The notes beneath the pieces are model-generated. The model was not told where the DNA came from and did not search any database. It saw only the letters and a program-made list of their open reading frames with translations. A stretch of DNA of 64,000 nt from Chitinophaga rhizophila (GTDB taxonomy: Bacteria > Bacteroidota > Bacteroidia > Chitinophagales > Chitinophagaceae). The DNA lies in NCBI RefSeq assembly GCF_019492185.1, contig NZ_JAICCF010000006.1, positions 186,001 through 250,000 of the forward strand, read 5' to 3'. The translations under genes were made by a program, and so were the position numbers. Position 1 is the stretch's first letter. The number at the start of each line of letters is the position of its first letter. Positions 35,749-44,525 of the stretch are shown here, one piece after another.

Positions 35749-36381
35749 TCAGAGCTTATCAGTAATTACTCTTACTGCACTACCTCTCTCCAGCTCATTA
35801 TGTTCCTGCCACTGATCCTGTTGTCTGGCTACCAGCTGCTCCAGCTGCCAGGCCGTGAATTTTGCCGCTAGTCTTTCAAGACAAAGCTGCTTGTTCTGAA
35901 GCTGCGAACGGCTGTCCATCGCCAGTACCTGTATTCCTGACGGCAGGTGTGTGCCTCTTACTGCTGTTTCGACCTTGTTGACGTGCTGCCCTCCGGGGCC
36001 GGAAGACCGGCACGATTCCAGTTTCACATCCTTTATATCCCATTTCACCTGCTGGTGTACATCGTACACTTCTACGCCGACAAACCAGTTCTTCCTTTTA
36101 TGAAACTTTCTGTAAGGACTTTGGGCAATCCACTGGATGGTACCGCGCCATCCCTCGATAAAGGTGTTGAGTATACCCTTATTGGCAGGTGTTGTTGCCT
36201 TAACAAGCAACATAGCCGACAACATGGTACCTTTCAGACTCCCCTTTTTGCTTTCCAGCAGCGCGATCTCCAATCCCTGCTGACGGGCCTCTTTCATCAT
36301 GATCTCTACCACTCTGGCCACTACCCTTGTACATTCTTCAGGCCCTCTGCCGGAGGTTACCTGTATAATTGACTTGCTCAT
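35749..36381 (-). CDS. prfH: Peptide chain release factor homologue PrfH
   Basis: The 210-residue protein resembles class I release factors but lacks the codon-recognition domain. It keeps the catalytic GGQ motif (residues 130-132 in SSGPGGQHVNKVETAVR) and the following basic RSQLQNKQ segment. The N-terminal part (QVTSGRGPEECTRVVARVV) is typical of PrfH. PrfH frees the nascent chain from ribosomes whose 16S rRNA decoding centre has been cut. It begins 3 nt after rtcB2 ends, so the two are one transcript. In that system the RtcB2 ligase then reseals the rRNA. Identification is firm; the damaging agent in this organism is unknown. Confidence 0.93.
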   Translation of the reverse strand: MSKSIIQVTSGRGPEECTRVVARVVEIMMKEARQQGLEIALLESKKGSLKGTMLSAMLLVKATTPANKGILNTFIEGWRGTIQWIAQSPYRKFHKRKNWFVGVEVYDVHQQVKWDIKDVKLESCRSSGPGGQHVNKVETAVRGTHLPSGIQVLAMDSRSQLQNKQLCLERLAAKFTAWQLEQLVARQQDQWQEHNELERGSAVRVITDKL

Positions 36382-36384
36382 CTG

Positions 36385-37785
36385 TTATTCTTTATACATT
36401 CTTACAATACGTGGCAGAAATTTCCCTTCTATTGCCACTAAATCCTGCTGTGCACCGATCACGCTTTCTATATCTTTATAGGCCATCGGATTCTCTTCTA
36501 CACTACCGCCTATTAAAGTCACATTAGCCGACGCCAGCATCTTCTTCAATCCGGAGACGGTCATGCTCTCCCTGGCCCGCTTGCGGCTCATTGCCCTGCC
36601 TGCACCATGGGAGGCAGAATATAACGCCTGCTCTTCGCCTTTTCCTGACACCAGGTAGGCGGCAGTAGTCATGCTACCCGGGATGATGCCTAGTTCACCC
36701 TTGTGCGCAGGTGTAGCCCCTTTACGGTGTATGACCACCTTACGGCCATCCGGCAGGGTATCTTCCCAGGCGAAGTTGTGGTGGTTCTCTATAATAGCCA
36801 GGCGTTGTAAGCCCAGTGCTTTTGCCAGATTAGCATGTATTCTGTCGTGGCAGGCCTTGGCATAGTCGCCGGCCAGCTGCATGCTTAACCAGTACTCCTG
36901 CCCTGCTTCGCTGTTCATATCCAGCCAAGCCAGCTGCTGCGCCTCTCTTGGCAGCTTACAGGTATCCATGGCTATTTTGGTGTAATGCATGGCTACATTT
37001 GCGCCCAGACCCCGGCTACCGGAATGTGATAATAAAGCCAGATAGTCCTTTGCGGGCAAGCCCAGTGAGTTATCGGCTGACAATGATATCATACCAAACT
37101 CCACGAAGTGATTACCACTGCCGGAACTACCCAGCTGCCTTGCGGCTTTTGCCTGCAGTTTGCGCAGCATGTCTGTTGCCTGAAACGCCGGACTATCCAA
37201 TACGTCATGTTCCTGCATGACTTCCAGTCCGCCTTCCATACCAAAGTGCGTCCAATCTTTTAAAGCGGTCTTCATCTGGTAGGCATACCGCTTGAGGAAG
37301 CTTTCTCCTTCGTCAAAGATGGATAAAGCCATCCGGCAGCCAATGTCCACGCCTACGGCATATGGCAATACTGCATTCTCTGTAGCCAGCACTCCGCCAA
37401 TAGGTAAGCCATATCCGGTATGTGCATCGGGCATCAGTGCGCCCTGTACGGTTACCGGCAGCGACATGGCTATTTCCATCTGCTTTTTGGCACCATGTTC
37501 TATCTCTTTTCCACCATAGATCTTCAGTCTGCCGGTTTGCTCCAGCAGGCTAAACTCCTGGTGATGGCATTCGGGTTCATCACTGATAAATGTAGCTGCT
37601 ATTTTACCCAGCACTTCATCCTGAAGGTATTGTGCCGGCGTCTCTTTCACAGCTGCCAGCAATGCCAGCAATTGCTCTTTTGTATGATGCTTAAAATGTT
37701 TTGAAACTGTATTAATGACCAGACTTCTTGCACGGTCATTTGTATAACCGATCTTACTCAGTTCTTTCGTGCGTAAATTGCCCAT
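36385..37785 (-). CDS. rtcB2: RtcB-family RNA ligase (RtcB2 of the PrfH system)
   Basis: The 466-residue GTP- and Mn-dependent ligase joins 2',3'-cyclic-phosphate or 3'-phosphate ends to 5'-OH ends. Key motifs are MPDAHTGYGLPIGGVLAT, GVDIGCRM with the metal-binding Cys, HSGSRGLG, ENHHNFAWED, HRKGATPAH, and SASHGAGRAMSR with the guanylated His. An N-terminal ~75-residue extension (TNDRARSLVINTVSKHF) distinguishes it from housekeeping RtcB. Partnership with prfH, 3 nt downstream, marks it as the repair ligase for cleaved 16S rRNA. An inverted repeat 28-55 nt before the start may be an operator. Confidence 0.92.
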   Translation of the reverse strand: MGNLRTKELSKIGYTNDRARSLVINTVSKHFKHHTKEQLLALLAAVKETPAQYLQDEVLGKIAATFISDEPECHHQEFSLLEQTGRLKIYGGKEIEHGAKKQMEIAMSLPVTVQGALMPDAHTGYGLPIGGVLATENAVLPYAVGVDIGCRMALSIFDEGESFLKRYAYQMKTALKDWTHFGMEGGLEVMQEHDVLDSPAFQATDMLRKLQAKAARQLGSSGSGNHFVEFGMISLSADNSLGLPAKDYLALLSHSGSRGLGANVAMHYTKIAMDTCKLPREAQQLAWLDMNSEAGQEYWLSMQLAGDYAKACHDRIHANLAKALGLQRLAIIENHHNFAWEDTLPDGRKVVIHRKGATPAHKGELGIIPGSMTTAAYLVSGKGEEQALYSASHGAGRAMSRKRARESMTVSGLKKMLASANVTLIGGSVEENPMAYKDIESVIGAQQDLVAIEGKFLPRIVRMYKE

Positions 37786-37812
37786 ACGGGTAAGTTGTAA
37801 TTGATATGTAAC

Positions 37813-37840
37813 ATGCCGTTCTGTATGTAATGAACGGTAT
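37813..37840. promoter_or_regulatory. Inverted repeat upstream of rtcB2-prfH
   Basis: ATGCCGTTC and GAACGGTAT pair with one mismatch around a 10-nt spacer, 28 nt upstream of the rtcB2 start codon. It could be an operator or a leader hairpin. The remaining ~400 nt to 38244 contain no gene I can support. Confidence 0.4.
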
Positions 37841-38244
37841 TAATAACAGCTATCCCTTTCCGCATGTGCAGTGTATACGCTGACCTGTACAAATATACAG
37901 TAACATGCTGCTGATGAACAGCAATGCCGGTTATAGCATTGACATACTATGTTTGTATAACAGGCATAGAAATACCTATCAGACGATAGTCTGCTACTGC
38001 AATCGGTGCATAAAGGCATTGGTTATACAAATGATGAAGAATCATCAAAGTATATCCGCTTTCCAGTAAATAATAAAGGAAGATATGCCTGACTAGGCAG
38101 CGTGCGAAAAGGGCGATATGTGAATACGTTCTGTCATGATTCCTTGTAATTTTAGAAGTGAACAATAAGGAATACGGGGGTAAAGGTATATATTTTCTAT
38201 CTTATATCAAGTATCTTCGTGCGATAGCAGATAATTTTTTTTCT

Positions 38245-38619
38245 ATGAAAATATTCAACATCATCTGGGGTATACTGTTCATCATTTTCGCCGGATTACA
38301 ATACAATGATCCTGATCCGTATATATGGGTGCCTATCTACCTGTTTGGTGCAGGATGTTGCCTGCTTGCTGCCAGCGGACGTTTCTACAAAAAGACATAC
38401 ATCTTCGGGATCTTCCTGTATCTGGTATATGCCGCGTACCTCTTCTTTGATAAAAACGGCGTGATCAACTGGGCCACAGAACATCATGGTGAGAATATTG
38501 CCGGCAGTATGAAAGCTACCAAACCATGGATAGAAGAAACCCGTGAGTTCTTCGGCCTCTTCCTGCTGATTGTTGTATTACTGATCAACTACTTCTACGC
38601 AGCAAGAAAGAAAGCATAA
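38245..38619 (+). CDS. Transmembrane 220 (TMEM220) family protein
   Basis: The ~124-residue inner-membrane protein has four hydrophobic helices. The N-terminus (IIWGILFIIFAGLQYNDPDPYIWVPIY) has the family motif QYNDPDPxxW, and the C-terminal helix is LFLLIVVLLINYFYA. I chose ATG at 38245, where family members begin; the open frame upstream to 38158 is not conserved in character. Function of the family is unknown. It converges on the ThuA/dehydrogenase gene and shares a long hairpin with it. Confidence 0.85.
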   Translation: MKIFNIIWGILFIIFAGLQYNDPDPYIWVPIYLFGAGCCLLAASGRFYKKTYIFGIFLYLVYAAYLFFDKNGVINWATEHHGENIAGSMKATKPWIEETREFFGLFLLIVVLLINYFYAARKKA

Positions 38620-38645
38620 TCTTACTATTATACATCCACAAACGT

Positions 38646-38679
38646 AAACAGGCTACCTCTTACCAGAGATAGCCTGTTT
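38646..38679. terminator. Convergent hairpin between TMEM220 and the ThuA/sugar-dehydrogenase gene
   Basis: A 15-bp stem with one mismatch (38646-38660 with 38665-38679) and a 4-nt loop. The outer pairs AAA/TTT give short U-tracts in both directions, so it can act as a bidirectional terminator. Confidence 0.7.
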
Positions 38680-38700
38680 CGTTTATCTGAACAATACTTT

Positions 38701-41700
38701 TTACTTACTTAGCAGCTGGAAGTTCGTAATACCCAGATTACCCTTCTCAGCCGGATCAGCGGATTTAATGCGTACATACAATGTGTGTTTCTTTCCATCT
38801 GTGATGGGTGCAAATGACACATTCGCATTGTTAGGGGCCATTGCTTTCGCTCCTACGCCAATGATAGCCTCACCCAGCTTGGTACCTTCTGCTTTGTCCA
38901 GGAACATCTCTACCAGGTATCCGTATTTCAACGGCTCCTGTGTGAAGTAGATGATGTTAACGCCTGTTACTGCTGTCAGGTCCAGGCCATTATAGGTCAC
39001 CCATCCGTTGGCAGTTGGGATCAGGAGTTTCTGACCATTGAACTCGAAGGTAGACACGGCGTCAGACTTGTCAAACGCATGCGCCGGTATCTTTGCATTT
39101 CTCAATACAACTGCATCTGACCCGGTGATTGGTTTGATGCCAGGACCACCTTTATCTGTATAAGTAGCAATAAGGTATAATACACCGTTGGCTTTCTCCA
39201 TCTTACCTGCTGTAGGATCTACAACACCTGTTGGCGGTAAAGACGGTTCCTGCTTGCTCACGCCGCCCACAGACATGATATATTCCACCAGCTGATGCGC
39301 TTCTGATTGTGACAGGGAAGGGTGCGCAGACATCGCTGTTTCTCCCCATACGCCACCGCCTCCATTGATAATCTTACTGGCCAGGTAATCAGCTGCCTTT
39401 GGATCATCCTTGTACTTAGTAGCTACATCTTTGAAGCTCGGGCCGATAGACTTCTCGTCTGTCTTGTGACACGTCTTACAGTCGCTGGCTTCCATGATAT
39501 TCTTACCCGCAATAGCGCCTGTAACTATCTGGTGGCCCTGCTGCGGAACAGCTGCCTTATCGCTGCCTTCCATATATTCATATCTTACATACAGGTTGGC
39601 CGGGTCTATCTTGCCATCAGCGGATGAGCCATCTTCCTTATCGGTTACATTCACGCTATAGCTCACCGGTTTGCCGGAGAAGTAGAACATGCTATTACCT
39701 GTAATGTTGATTTTCACTGCTGGTGTCTCATTGCCTGCATACAGTTCGATACCTTTACTACGGGTGCTGGCCCCTTTATTATCCAGTACTTCTACTGATA
39801 CGGCATAATCGCCCGCAGTGGTATATGTTACTTCCGTTTCCGGCTCTTTCGTCTCTTTCCTGTTGCCATTGCCCAGGTACCAGATGTAGGTCAGCTGATC
39901 GCCATCAGGGTCAGAAGAGCCCTTAGCACTCAGTTTTACCTTAAATGGCAGGCCTCCGGAAAGTTTATCTGCATGTATTTCTGCAAGAGGGGCACGGTTA
40001 CCGCCATTGTAATCGATACGCGCCAGGCCGGCATCCTTATTTTTGCTGAACCAGCCGTTACCGTATTCCAGTACGTAAATGCGGCCATCCGGTCCCATTT
40101 CCATATCTATGATCGCATTGAACTTGGTATTAGGCATGAAGTCTTCGGTCTTTGACAGGTTATAATCCTTGTCAAAGGTGACCGCTTTTATCCAGCCGCG
40201 TACCCAGTCATAGATAAACAGCTTGTTATTATAGTAATCCGGGAAACGGGTTTCCTTCGGATAGAACTCATTATAGTATACCGGTCCTGCCATGGCATTA
40301 CGGCCTCCGCTGCCCATTGACGGGAAGTCGGGCGACTTTGCATATGGGTACCAGATAAATGCTGGTTGTGCGGGTGGCAGCTCTTTTATACCGGTATTAT
40401 TGCGGGAGTTATTCACAGGCTTGGCCGGATCGAAGGCCGGACCGCTTTTGCCTGTTTCGTAGTCATACAGGTGATATGCATAGTTATTACCTACGAACAT
40501 CGGATAACCGAAGTTACCGGGCTTCTTAGCCTGGTTAATCTCGTCATAACCACGCGGACCACGTTCCGGATTATCATCATTGGCATCAGGGCCTACTTCA
40601 CCCCAATACAGGTAACCGTTCTTATTATCTACCGAAATACGATACGGGTTACGGGTACCCATAGCGAAGATTTCGGGGCGGGTATTCGGTGTACCTTGCT
40701 TAAACAGGTTACCATCCGGGATACCGTAAGTACCGTCGGCATTGATCTTTATACGCAGGATCTTACCACGGAGGTCATTACTGTTGGCAGATGTACGGCG
40801 ACCATCATATTGCAGGTGGCCTGGACGGTCATCCAACGGGGAATAACCGTTATTTACGTATTTCTGTCCCGGCTCGTCAAACGGTGTGCTGTTATCGCCG
40901 GTAGAGAGGTATAATAAACCACCGGGACCGAAGGCGATAGAACCACCGGTATGGCAGCAGATGTTACGTTGTGAATATAACTGCAGGATAATCTTTTCAG
41001 AAGCAGTATCCAGTACGTTATTCTCAAACTTAAAGCGGGACAACCTGTTCACGGAAGTATCCACCGGAGAATAGTATACATATACATAGTGATTCTTTGC
41101 AAATTCAGGGTCAGCGGCCAGGCCGAGTATACCTTCTTCTGCATTCACGTTAGGCACTTCAGTTTTGTGATATACACGCAATGCCCCAACCTGTGTTAGT
41201 TTGCGGGTAGACTGGTTGAAGTACATGATCTCGCCCCGGCGTTGAGCAACGAGGATATTGAGATCAGGGAGGATGGTCATTTCAGTAGGTTCAAAGAACT
41301 CGCCTGTAATGAGTACGTTTTTAGTGAACCTGTTTTCTTCAGGCACACGTAATGTCTTTGCCTGGGCATAGTCCAGGATATTGTTTTTGCCGATGGCATA
41401 TTTAATACCACCGAGCACATGGGCCAGAAACTCTGGTTCGGTGTAGGACTCATTGGTATGTCCTAACTCAGTATAGAAGGCGCGGCCACCATCAAAGTCG
41501 TGGTACCAGCTGATAGGATGTTCAGGACCATTCGTCCCTCCTTCATAGGTCTTTTCATCAACAGTGATGAGTTTATGTGTGTTCTTACTGATCTTTTTGA
41601 AGTTATACCATTCGTCGGTATGTTCCCATGAATCAGGCAGCGTAGCGGTAGCGATGAAGGATTTATCTTTTACCGTCAGTTTGGCTTTGTGTGTACCGGC

Positions 41701-42117
41701 AGGGTGGTTATCAAAGTAAGCGCCTACGAGTTCGCCGTACCAGCCCCATTCGTATTCTGTATCAGTAGCGGCATGGACACCTACAAAGCCACCGCCGGAC
41801 TGTATATATCTTTCAAAGTCGGCTTCCTGGTAGTTATTCAGTACATCGCCGGTGGTATTGAGGAATATTACAGCAGCGTATTTCTGCAGTGTGTCTTCGG
41901 TGAAGTAGTCGGCATTTTCTGTAGTATCTACCTCAAAGTTGTTTTCCTTACCCAGTTTCTGAATAGCCTGGATCCCGGCGGGGATGGATGCATGCCGGAA
42001 ACCGGCTGTTTTGGTAAATACCAGTACTCTGGGATTACCGGGCCGGGTTTTCTGCTGGCAGCCGGTAATTACTGTACCGAGTAATACCAGCATAATCATT
42101 ACGTACCTGATTTGCAT
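38701..42117 (-). CDS. Multidomain lipoprotein: ThuA + PQQ-type sugar dehydrogenase + PKD + cytochrome c + C-terminal sandwich
   Basis: This 1138-residue envelope protein has a lipobox (VITGC, Cys 20) and five recognisable parts. A ThuA domain spans ~28-245 (VLVFTKTAGFRHASIP, GGFVGVHAATDTEYEW, GRAFYTELGHTNESY). A glucose/sorbosone dehydrogenase propeller spans ~260-700 (ILPDLNILVAQRRGEI, EEGILGLAADPEF, GTRNPYRISVD). A PKD domain lies at ~705-795 (GSSDPDGDQLTYIWYLG). A c-type haem domain with CKTCH near 875 is followed by a C-terminal beta-sandwich (~990-1138), probably carbohydrate-binding. A dehydrogenase fused to a haem acceptor suggests direct electron passage from sugar oxidation. It is the last gene of the sugar cluster. 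Confidence 0.9.
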   Translation of the reverse strand: MQIRYVMIMLVLLGTVITGCQQKTRPGNPRVLVFTKTAGFRHASIPAGIQAIQKLGKENNFEVDTTENADYFTEDTLQKYAAVIFLNTTGDVLNNYQEADFERYIQSGGGFVGVHAATDTEYEWGWYGELVGAYFDNHPAGTHKAKLTVKDKSFIATATLPDSWEHTDEWYNFKKISKNTHKLITVDEKTYEGGTNGPEHPISWYHDFDGGRAFYTELGHTNESYTEPEFLAHVLGGIKYAIGKNNILDYAQAKTLRVPEENRFTKNVLITGEFFEPTEMTILPDLNILVAQRRGEIMYFNQSTRKLTQVGALRVYHKTEVPNVNAEEGILGLAADPEFAKNHYVYVYYSPVDTSVNRLSRFKFENNVLDTASEKIILQLYSQRNICCHTGGSIAFGPGGLLYLSTGDNSTPFDEPGQKYVNNGYSPLDDRPGHLQYDGRRTSANSNDLRGKILRIKINADGTYGIPDGNLFKQGTPNTRPEIFAMGTRNPYRISVDNKNGYLYWGEVGPDANDDNPERGPRGYDEINQAKKPGNFGYPMFVGNNYAYHLYDYETGKSGPAFDPAKPVNNSRNNTGIKELPPAQPAFIWYPYAKSPDFPSMGSGGRNAMAGPVYYNEFYPKETRFPDYYNNKLFIYDWVRGWIKAVTFDKDYNLSKTEDFMPNTKFNAIIDMEMGPDGRIYVLEYGNGWFSKNKDAGLARIDYNGGNRAPLAEIHADKLSGGLPFKVKLSAKGSSDPDGDQLTYIWYLGNGNRKETKEPETEVTYTTAGDYAVSVEVLDNKGASTRSKGIELYAGNETPAVKINITGNSMFYFSGKPVSYSVNVTDKEDGSSADGKIDPANLYVRYEYMEGSDKAAVPQQGHQIVTGAIAGKNIMEASDCKTCHKTDEKSIGPSFKDVATKYKDDPKAADYLASKIINGGGGVWGETAMSAHPSLSQSEAHQLVEYIMSVGGVSKQEPSLPPTGVVDPTAGKMEKANGVLYLIATYTDKGGPGIKPITGSDAVVLRNAKIPAHAFDKSDAVSTFEFNGQKLLIPTANGWVTYNGLDLTAVTGVNIIYFTQEPLKYGYLVEMFLDKAEGTKLGEAIIGVGAKAMAPNNANVSFAPITDGKKHTLYVRIKSADPAEKGNLGITNFQLLSK

Positions 42118-42198
42118 GATGTTTTTATATTGATTTATACTGTATGCCGGAACGGATCAACTTTCTTCCTCCCTTTTCCGGCAGTAGGGATTACGCAT

Positions 42199-42930
42199 TT
42201 ACTTTTTAGTCTTCAGATTCATCGCGTAGCGAAGTCCGCCCATAACATGCTGCAGGTATGCCTGATCTGTATAGGATTCTTTGGTATGACCCAGTTCTGT
42301 ATAAAAGGCTCTTCCCCCTTCAAAGTCGTGGTACCAGCTCATGGGATGGTTGCCACCGTTCTCTCCACCCTTGTAAGAGCTTTCGTCTATTTTGATCAAT
42401 ACGTGTACATCAGGATTCAGGTCTTTGAAATTGTACCATTCATCCCAGCGTACCCATTTCTCTTCCAGGTGCCGGGTAGCCTCATGGTTACGATCTACTA
42501 CCAGCAGGGTAGCATTTTGCTGTGCCGGGTGACTGGTAAACCAGGCACCTGCCAGTTTGTTATACCATGGCCATCCGTATTCAGTATCGGTAGCGGCATG
42601 AATACCCATGTAGCCACCGCCATTATGGATATATCCTTCCATAGCAGACTGCTGCTCGTTATTCAGCACGTCGCCGGTGGTATTCAAAAATAATACAGCA
42701 GCGTAACGTTTCAGGTTTTTAGTGTTGAAAACGGAAGCATCTTCCGTAGTATCTACTTCAAATCCGTGTGCCTGTCCCAGTTTAATCATAGCTATCTTGC
42801 CTGCCGGGATACAGTCATGCCGGAAACCGGCGGTTTTGGAGAATACGAGCAGTCGCGGAAGGCGTTTTTTGGCCGCTGCCGGCTGACTGTTAAACAGGAA
42901 GCAGACCGTCAGCAGCAATGCTATTGCCAT
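42199..42930 (-). CDS. Secreted ThuA-domain protein
   Basis: About 243 residues: a signal peptide (MAIALLLTVCFLF, ending PAAAKK) and one ThuA domain, the glutamine-amidotransferase-like fold found in trehalose-utilisation clusters. Its motifs (LLVFSKTAGFRHDCIPAG, GGYMGIHAATDTEYGW, GGRAFYTELGHTKESY) are nearly the same as those of the first domain of the downstream multidomain protein, pointing to duplication. I take ATG at 42930 because it starts the signal peptide. A longer reading from 43017 would run through a perfect hairpin (42938-42981) and produce a non-signal leader. The reaction of ThuA domains is not settled. Confidence 0.85.
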   Translation of the reverse strand: MAIALLLTVCFLFNSQPAAAKKRLPRLLVFSKTAGFRHDCIPAGKIAMIKLGQAHGFEVDTTEDASVFNTKNLKRYAAVLFLNTTGDVLNNEQQSAMEGYIHNGGGYMGIHAATDTEYGWPWYNKLAGAWFTSHPAQQNATLLVVDRNHEATRHLEEKWVRWDEWYNFKDLNPDVHVLIKIDESSYKGGENGGNHPMSWYHDFEGGRAFYTELGHTKESYTDQAYLQHVMGGLRYAMNLKTKK

Positions 42931-42937
42931 AAAAGAC

Positions 42938-42981
42938 AAATTACGGACTACGCATGCAATTGCGTTCGCAGTCCGTAATTT
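42938..42981 (-). promoter_or_regulatory. Strong hairpin immediately before the ThuA start codon (possible attenuator)
   Basis: A perfect 12-bp inverted repeat (42938-42949 with 42970-42981) encloses a second pairing ACGCA/TGCGT. On the minus strand it is followed by GTCTTTT and then the ATG. It lies in the 99-nt gap between the DUF1080 and ThuA genes and could end transcription partially or hide the ribosome-binding region. Confidence 0.65.
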
Positions 42982-43029
42982 ATCAGTAGTTGTTTTTCTC
43001 ACGTGGATATCTTGCATATTGGAAAGGTA

Positions 43030-43743
43030 TTACAGTAAGCGGATTTTTACACTACGATACCATACGCCATCTCCGTGGTCCTGCAGGGCGATATGACCTT
43101 TTGGATACTGAGCGAACGCTTTCCAGTTTTTGAATTTACTGTTTTCGAGCAGTGTTTTCCATTCGTCGCTACCCATAGTAGTCTCGATTGTCTGCACACC
43201 GTTGAGCCAGAAAGTCAGTTTACCGTCTTTCTTGCGGATCTTAGCCACATTCCATTCGCCTACAGGTTTTGCAGCATATTTAGTGGATTTCTTCATATCA
43301 TAAAGATCTCCGGAGTTATGTTTCTCATACTTACCATCAGGATGTTTGGCATCATCCAGCACCTGCATTTCAGGACCGGACAGGTAAGTAGCTTTCAGTT
43401 GCGGATCTTCGTGTACGCCGAAGATAACGCCGCTGTTACCACCTTCAGAGATCTTCCATTCCAGTGATAACTCATAGTTTTCAAACTCGTCGTTGGTAAC
43501 CAGGTCTCCACCGGGAGCACCATTCTTTTTAGCTTCCTGGTCGAGTGCCAGCGCGCCATTTTCCACTTTCCAGGCAGGACTTGCTTCGCTTTGCAGATAA
43601 GTGTGCCAGCCTTGAGTGGTTTTACCATCGAATAACAGTTTCCATCCCGCTTTCTTTTCTTTAGCGGTGAGGGTATTAGGTTGTTGAGCGGATGCAGAGA
43701 GAGTTAGCAGACTGAGTGCCAGAACGGGAATAATGTGCTTCAT
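43030..43743 (-). CDS. Secreted DUF1080 protein (3-keto-glycoside hydrolase family)
   Basis: The 237-residue protein has a signal peptide (ending SASAQQ) and one DUF1080 domain, from WKLLFDGKTTQGWHTY to VWYRSVKIRLL. Motifs include FENYELSLEWKISEGGNSGVIFGV, EMQVLDDAKHPDGKYEKHNSGDLYDM and GHIALQDHGDGVWYRS. It resembles the second domain of the protein at 13692. It lies between the cytochrome c and ThuA genes of a co-oriented sugar cluster, in keeping with cleavage of an oxidised (3-keto) glycoside outside the cytoplasm. The reaction is family knowledge; the substrate is unknown. Confidence 0.88.
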   Translation of the reverse strand: MKHIIPVLALSLLTLSASAQQPNTLTAKEKKAGWKLLFDGKTTQGWHTYLQSEASPAWKVENGALALDQEAKKNGAPGGDLVTNDEFENYELSLEWKISEGGNSGVIFGVHEDPQLKATYLSGPEMQVLDDAKHPDGKYEKHNSGDLYDMKKSTKYAAKPVGEWNVAKIRKKDGKLTFWLNGVQTIETTMGSDEWKTLLENSKFKNWKAFAQYPKGHIALQDHGDGVWYRSVKIRLL

Positions 43744-43877
43744 TGCAAATTGAGTTTTTATAGCCGACAGTTGCAGTACCGGATGCGTGGAGGCATACGA
43801 ACAACAACTACCGGCTATATATGATAGTTAATTTATAGAAAGCTGAGAGACCAAAAATATCAGCGACTGTTATCTCA

Positions 43878-44294
43878 CTATTTCAGGGAGAGGATGTATT
43901 TCACCATCTCTTTAGCGTCATCTTTAGAGATATCTGCGTGAGGAGTCATGGCTACTTCACCCCAGTTACCGCTACCACCAGCGATGATCTTATCAGCCAG
44001 TTTGTCGATGTTAGCTTCAGTCGCTTCATATTTCTGGGCTACTTCTTTGTAACCAGGACCGATCAGTTTCGTGTCTATTTTATGGCAGGTTTTACAGTCT
44101 TTCTGCTCAATCAGGCCAGCTCCTTTGGAGGCTGCAGCTTCAGCAGCGCCGGGAGTTACCATTGAGTTGTCTACCGGAGTTTCACTGGTAGCAGCTGATT
44201 CATCTTTCTTTTCAGTTTTGTTTTCGTTACCACCACCACAGGAGGCCAGCAGAACAACGCTCAAAACAACAGGCGCCAGAAAACGCATTCTCAT
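43878..44294 (-). CDS. Small c-type cytochrome lipoprotein
   Basis: The 138-residue protein has a lipobox (LLASC, Cys 19), a flexible charged linker (about 22-55) and one class I-type haem domain with CKTCH at 67-71. The EVAMTP methionine near 116 is the likely sixth ligand. The haem domain is closely related to that inside the multidomain gene of the same cluster (DCKTCHK, LIGP/SIGP, GNWGEVAM versus GVWGETAM). It probably takes electrons from the sugar-oxidising enzymes and passes them to the respiratory chain. That role is inferred from context. Confidence 0.9.
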   Translation of the reverse strand: MRMRFLAPVVLSVVLLASCGGGNENKTEKKDESAATSETPVDNSMVTPGAAEAAASKGAGLIEQKDCKTCHKIDTKLIGPGYKEVAQKYEATEANIDKLADKIIAGGSGNWGEVAMTPHADISKDDAKEMVKYILSLK

Positions 44295-44525
44295 CTTAAT
44301 TAGTGTTTATATTTTTAGAAATGACCCATGGGGTAATCAGGAATCTGTATTTGGGCCATCATCCCACCCCTGATTACGCCGAATATACTTTTATTAAAAA
44401 AACGATTCAAGTACTAAGTGATGAACGTAAGAACTGAAATCAGCTATTCTTCACAGACAATAAAACAAGCAGTACAACCTGGTTACGTCTGCCGGGATAT
44501 CTCATTCCAGCTTCTTGCTTCCTAA

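Noticed and set aside
37947..38165. 72-residue minus-strand frame between rtcB2 and the TMEM220 gene
   Set aside because: No promoter, signal or motif, and low-quality composition.
42931..43017. Longer ThuA start at 43017
   Set aside because: The extra 29 residues are encoded by a perfect hairpin and would place a non-signal leader before the signal peptide.
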